A DNA stretch of 38,940 bases. Origin: a virus. The stretch spans positions 1-38,940 of IMG/VR virus record IMGVR_UViG_3300032731_001386. The stretch is one strand, 5' to 3'. Position 1 is the first letter of the stretch. Each line of letters begins with the position of its first letter. The position numbers and the translations under genes were made by a program. Of this stretch, positions 36,709 to 38,940 are shown piece after piece. Under the pieces are notes generated by a model. It searched no databases, had not been told where the DNA came from, and saw only the letters and a list, made by a program, of their open reading frames with translations.

Positions 36709-37050
36709 GTGGCCGTTCAGACCAATCCGTACAGATATTGGGAAGACGAGAGGGACGGATCTGACTACAGGAGTCGGGAAACCCAAGCCAGCTCACTAAC
36801 GCGTCAGATGCTGCGGCAGCCGGAATACCTGTTGCAAAGCAACAGGGTGAATCCGGGACCTGGGAGGAATGTTCGCGCTTTAACGGCCGATGCTCAAGAA
36901 CCGGTCCCTCACCACACCTGCTCCGAGGACGTGTGGGGTTGGCAGCAGTGGACTGAGACCGGAGAGTACTTGTCCCCCTCTCCCACATCCAGCAACCTGC
37001 TCGAGCAGGATACGGATAAGTTGGGTATCCCAGGTTGCGGTGAAAGCTAG
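36709..37050 (+). CDS. Hypothetical virion-module protein, 113 aa
   Basis: GTG 36709 (MAVQTNPYRYWEDERDGSDY) is the only start close to the motif leader. Polar, Gln/Arg/Pro-rich, with little predicted hydrophobic core, perhaps a flexible tail or baseplate protein. No domain recognised. The next motif (37039) overlaps its end. Confidence 0.55.
   Translation: MAVQTNPYRYWEDERDGSDYRSRETQASSLTRQMLRQPEYLLQSNRVNPGPGRNVRALTADAQEPVPHHTCSEDVWGWQQWTETGEYLSPSPTSSNLLEQDTDKLGIPGCGES
37039..37047 (+). promoter_or_regulatory. GGTGAAAGC motif upstream of 37078
   Basis: 30 nt before the GTG at 37078 and inside the end of the previous gene. Confidence 0.55.
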
Positions 37051-37077
37051 GTAGAAGAACTAGTACACGATTTCGTT

Positions 37078-37560
37078 GTGGCGTATTACGACAATCCAGG
37101 CCAGGTAAACGACGAAGCGATTAGTATCGCTGCTGGTAAGACGTTCCAGGTTATTCAGATAGCCGACAGCGATGGGAACATCATCAACCCCGCCTCAGGA
37201 GAGTTGATATTTGACGGGGAGGTAACGATCGGCTCGGAGATCGAGATCAGTAATGACGCCGGCAACCCCATCCCAACTACCGTTCCTCTCCGGACCCCCA
37301 CCACCACCAGCGTAGCCAGCTCCGGCACCAGCGTCACCATACTGGCCGCCAACTCCAACCGGCGCGGATTCTCCGTCAGTAACATTAGCACCTCGAAACT
37401 ATATCTCTCTTTCTCCACCCCCGCAACCACACTCAACTCGTTCATTGAGGTTCCGGCCGGAGCATTTCTACTCCTCGACCAGCAGTGCATTATTTCCAAT
37501 GCCATCTATGGTATCTGGGCCAGCGCTAACGGTACCGCCCAAGTTACGGAGTTCGTCTGA
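37078..37560 (+). CDS. Beta-rich tail or baseplate protein, 160 aa
   Basis: GTG 37078 (MAYYDNPGQVNDEAISIAAG). Almost all beta: SVASSGTSVTILAANSNRRG, FSVSNISTSKLYLSFSTPAT, FIEVPAGAFLLLDQ, then AIYGIWASANGTAQVTEFV. This is the pattern of the small beta-sandwich virion proteins found near phage tail fibres. ATG of the next gene overlaps the stop (TGATGG). Likely part of the fibre or baseplate. Confidence 0.65.
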   Translation: MAYYDNPGQVNDEAISIAAGKTFQVIQIADSDGNIINPASGELIFDGEVTIGSEIEISNDAGNPIPTTVPLRTPTTTSVASSGTSVTILAANSNRRGFSVSNISTSKLYLSFSTPATTLNSFIEVPAGAFLLLDQQCIISNAIYGIWASANGTAQVTEFV

Positions 37561-37838
37561 TGGCAATTTTTATCACCCCCGGGGCCCCGGGCGGTAGTAA
37601 TACTCAGGTACAGTATAATAATAACGGGATATTTGACGGTGTTGCGAATGTCACCAATGTAACGCTGACTCGCCTGCTCGAATCCGAGCTGATGCGGACC
37701 AACGGCTCGTATAGTATTGGTACGCCGGGCACCGTACCGTTCGGCGTGGGCCCGATCGCGGCTACTGGCATGGCCCTGGCCCCCATCGGCCCCGACCAGT
37801 ACACGGTTATCGATATCCGGTCCGGGAGTTTTTGCTAG
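37560..37838 (+). CDS. Tail-fibre-like protein, 92 aa
   Basis: ATG 37560 shares its A with the previous stop codon. The segment GGSNTQVQYNNNGIFDGVAN matches the GGSxTQVQYNxxGxFxG motif often found in phage tail fibres. The rest is Gly/Pro/Thr-rich, with a short beta end (DQYTVIDIRSGSFC). Short for a fibre, so perhaps an adaptor or a truncated one. Confidence 0.6.
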   Translation: MAIFITPGAPGGSNTQVQYNNNGIFDGVANVTNVTLTRLLESELMRTNGSYSIGTPGTVPFGVGPIAATGMALAPIGPDQYTVIDIRSGSFC

Positions 37839-37864
37839 CGGATTATCGGGTCACGACCGGTTTA

Positions 37865-37873
37865 GTTGAAAGC
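37865..37873 (+). promoter_or_regulatory. GTTGAAAGC motif upstream of 37902
   Basis: Exact copy followed by AGAGTAG. 28 nt before the ATG at 37902. Confidence 0.6.
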
Positions 37874-37901
37874 AGAGTAGTAATATTCTGCACGAATTAG
37901 C

Positions 37902-38189
37902 ATGGAAATTCGCCTGTACCGGGCACTCCCCGAACACCTCGGGCCCGCTGTCCAGCCCCCGAGCTCTGACGAGCCCGGACAACCTTTGGTGGCCGTCGTT
38001 TGTCTCGAGCGCGACGCCGACCCCGACGCTAACAACCACACCGGCTACGATTACTGGGGAGCGTACAGCGAGGTTGGCGAAGACATCGATGCCTGGGAGA
38101 CCGCCAACCCCGACGCCCTCACACCCATCGACTACACCGAACTCCCCAACCCCGTAACGTTTTACCCCGCTCCCTTCAACGAGGCCTGA
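37902..38189 (+). CDS. Hypothetical acidic protein, 95 aa
   Basis: ATG 37902 (MEIRLYRALPEHLGPAVQPP). Very acidic and Pro/Asp/Asn-rich (ERDADPDANNHTGYDYWGAY), with little helix. It precedes the large partial gene by 3 nt. Possibly a fibre chaperone or small virion protein; no domain recognised. Confidence 0.55.
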   Translation: MEIRLYRALPEHLGPAVQPPSSDEPGQPLVAVVCLERDADPDANNHTGYDYWGAYSEVGEDIDAWETANPDALTPIDYTELPNPVTFYPAPFNEA

Positions 38190-38192
38190 TCC

Positions 38193-38940
38193 ATGACAAC
38201 TATCACACCGCTGCTGCGGGTCAAAGAACGTATCATCGGGCCCAGGGGCTTGTGGGATATCGACAACGAGTGGTATGGCTACACTGACGAGTTCAAGTAT
38301 ACGATCGGGCTGCCGGGCTTGCGCGGCTTCGGTGTGGGTTGTTGCCCGCCCGAGTTGCTACCGGGAGATATGGACGTGTTGCCGGGCACATACGACCGGT
38401 TCAGACCCAACTACGGCAGTTACGTACACGTGCCGTCCGCATCGATTGTGTGCTTCCTGCCGGCTCACCAGATCGATCTTCAGGCACCCGGATCCGGCAA
38501 CGACGCCTTCCTGACCCGCGTCGTTATCAGTTCAACGCAATCCGGCAACAGCGTCCTCGCTAAGACTTTCCGGAATGGCGGCGGCAGCCTGGCCGGCGTA
38601 TTCGTGGACAAGTACCAGGGCAGCAACGTGCGGCCAGATGGTTCCGGCCGGCCCAACAGCACGGATGGGTTGCCGGGCACCCTCCCCTCGACCGGTGGCA
38701 TCTTCGCCTCCCGCCCCCTACACTGGCCGGTATCGGCTGTTGAGATCGGCGGCACGCTCCGCAGCCCATTCAGCCTCTGCAACAGCACCGCGCTGAATGG
38801 CGCGGCCACTACACCCGCCAACAACTACGGTGGTGCGTGGGAGGCATGTAAGAGTCGCGGAGTGGATTGGTATCCCGCCCCGATCTGGACCCGCATCCAT
38901 CTGGGGTATTTGGCACTGGCGCATGCCCAAGCCTTGCTCA
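38193..38940 (+). CDS. Partial tail adhesin-like protein, open at the right edge
   Basis: ATG 38193 (MTTITPLLRVKERIIGPRGL) opens a frame without a stop through the edge (249 codons seen). Gly/Pro/Cys-rich beta sequence (GLPGLRGFGVGCCPPELLPG) leads to SPFSLCNSTALNGAATTPAN, then YGGAWEACKSRGVDWYPAPI, WTRIHLGYLALAHAQALL. The W-x-A-C-K-x-x-G...W pattern recalls FGE/C-type-lectin-like receptor-binding domains of phage fibres, but the fold is uncertain. It probably binds the host surface. Confidence 0.55.
   Translation, partial: MTTITPLLRVKERIIGPRGLWDIDNEWYGYTDEFKYTIGLPGLRGFGVGCCPPELLPGDMDVLPGTYDRFRPNYGSYVHVPSASIVCFLPAHQIDLQAPGSGNDAFLTRVVISSTQSGNSVLAKTFRNGGGSLAGVFVDKYQGSNVRPDGSGRPNSTDGLPGTLPSTGGIFASRPLHWPVSAVEIGGTLRSPFSLCNSTALNGAATTPANNYGGAWEACKSRGVDWYPAPIWTRIHLGYLALAHAQALL

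Noticed and set aside
1132-37873. CRISPR repeat idea for the GTTGAAAGC words
   Set aside because: The words resemble ends of some CRISPR repeats, but they are single, widely spaced and have no regular spacers.
38193-38940. Diversity-generating retroelement target
   Set aside because: The lectin-like pattern is compatible, but no template repeat or reverse transcriptase is seen in the window.

Overview
The window looks like part of the genome of a contractile-tailed, dsDNA tailed phage that infects a cyanobacterium. The phage evidence is a tail sheath, a major capsid protein, a Mu-gpI-like protease/scaffold, a tail assembly chaperone pair and a DUF1320-like head-tail adaptor. The cyanobacterial link comes from cargo: a bilin reductase of the PebS/PcyX type, SpeD, a ThyX with an RTHR motif, and a small basic KPKKTRQG...YRGQG protein that I recall from cyanophages. 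No database search was possible, so every family name rests on motifs read by eye. LAYOUT. 1-1020: minus-strand small-gene cassettes, each with its own hairpin plus promoter unit. 1160-6620: a ribbon-helix-helix gene, then a long minus-strand run of overlapping genes (read right to left: AAA+ ATPase, a tandem family of small unknown paralogs, ThyX, frame-disrupted small genes), with a truncated VWA-like gene upstream of the AAA+ gene. 6828-8848: eight small paralogous plus-strand genes, mostly joined by 4-nt stop/start overlaps. 9044-10110: a probable structured RNA, one small gene and an AT-rich, origin-like gap. 10148-18992: replication and metabolism (type IIA topoisomerase A subunit, PD-(D/E)XK-like nuclease, AbrB-like protein, bilin reductase, degenerate D12 methylase-like protein, SpeD). 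19011-19815: an RNA island with tRNAs for Arg(TCT), Gly(TCC) and Met(CAT), a Leu(CAA)-like tRNA and a ~340-nt structured RNA. 19880-24902: coiled-coil membrane protein, metallophosphatase, a DNA polymerase strikingly like mitochondrial POLG, and a secreted RlpA-like protein. 24936-36594: minus-strand virion module (Dps-like protein, tail and head-tail proteins, capsid gene interrupted by a group I intron with an HNH gene, decoration protein, protease/scaffold, sheath, chaperone pair). 36709-38940: plus-strand tail-fibre-like genes, running off the right edge. HOW IT FITS TOGETHER. Two promoter styles are visible. Sigma70-like -35/-10 pairs precede the left cassettes and a few other genes. A short motif, G(T/G)TGAAAGC, lies 21-39 nt upstream of about a dozen genes, including most virion genes, and is a good candidate for a phage-specific promoter. 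Translational coupling by ATGA, GTGA or TTGA overlaps is very common. The most notable items are the POLG-like polymerase, the intron in the capsid gene, the tRNA-Arg with a 47-nt insertion in its anticodon loop, the +1 frame chaperone extension without a start codon, the hairpin-promoter cassettes, and the eight-gene paralog chain.
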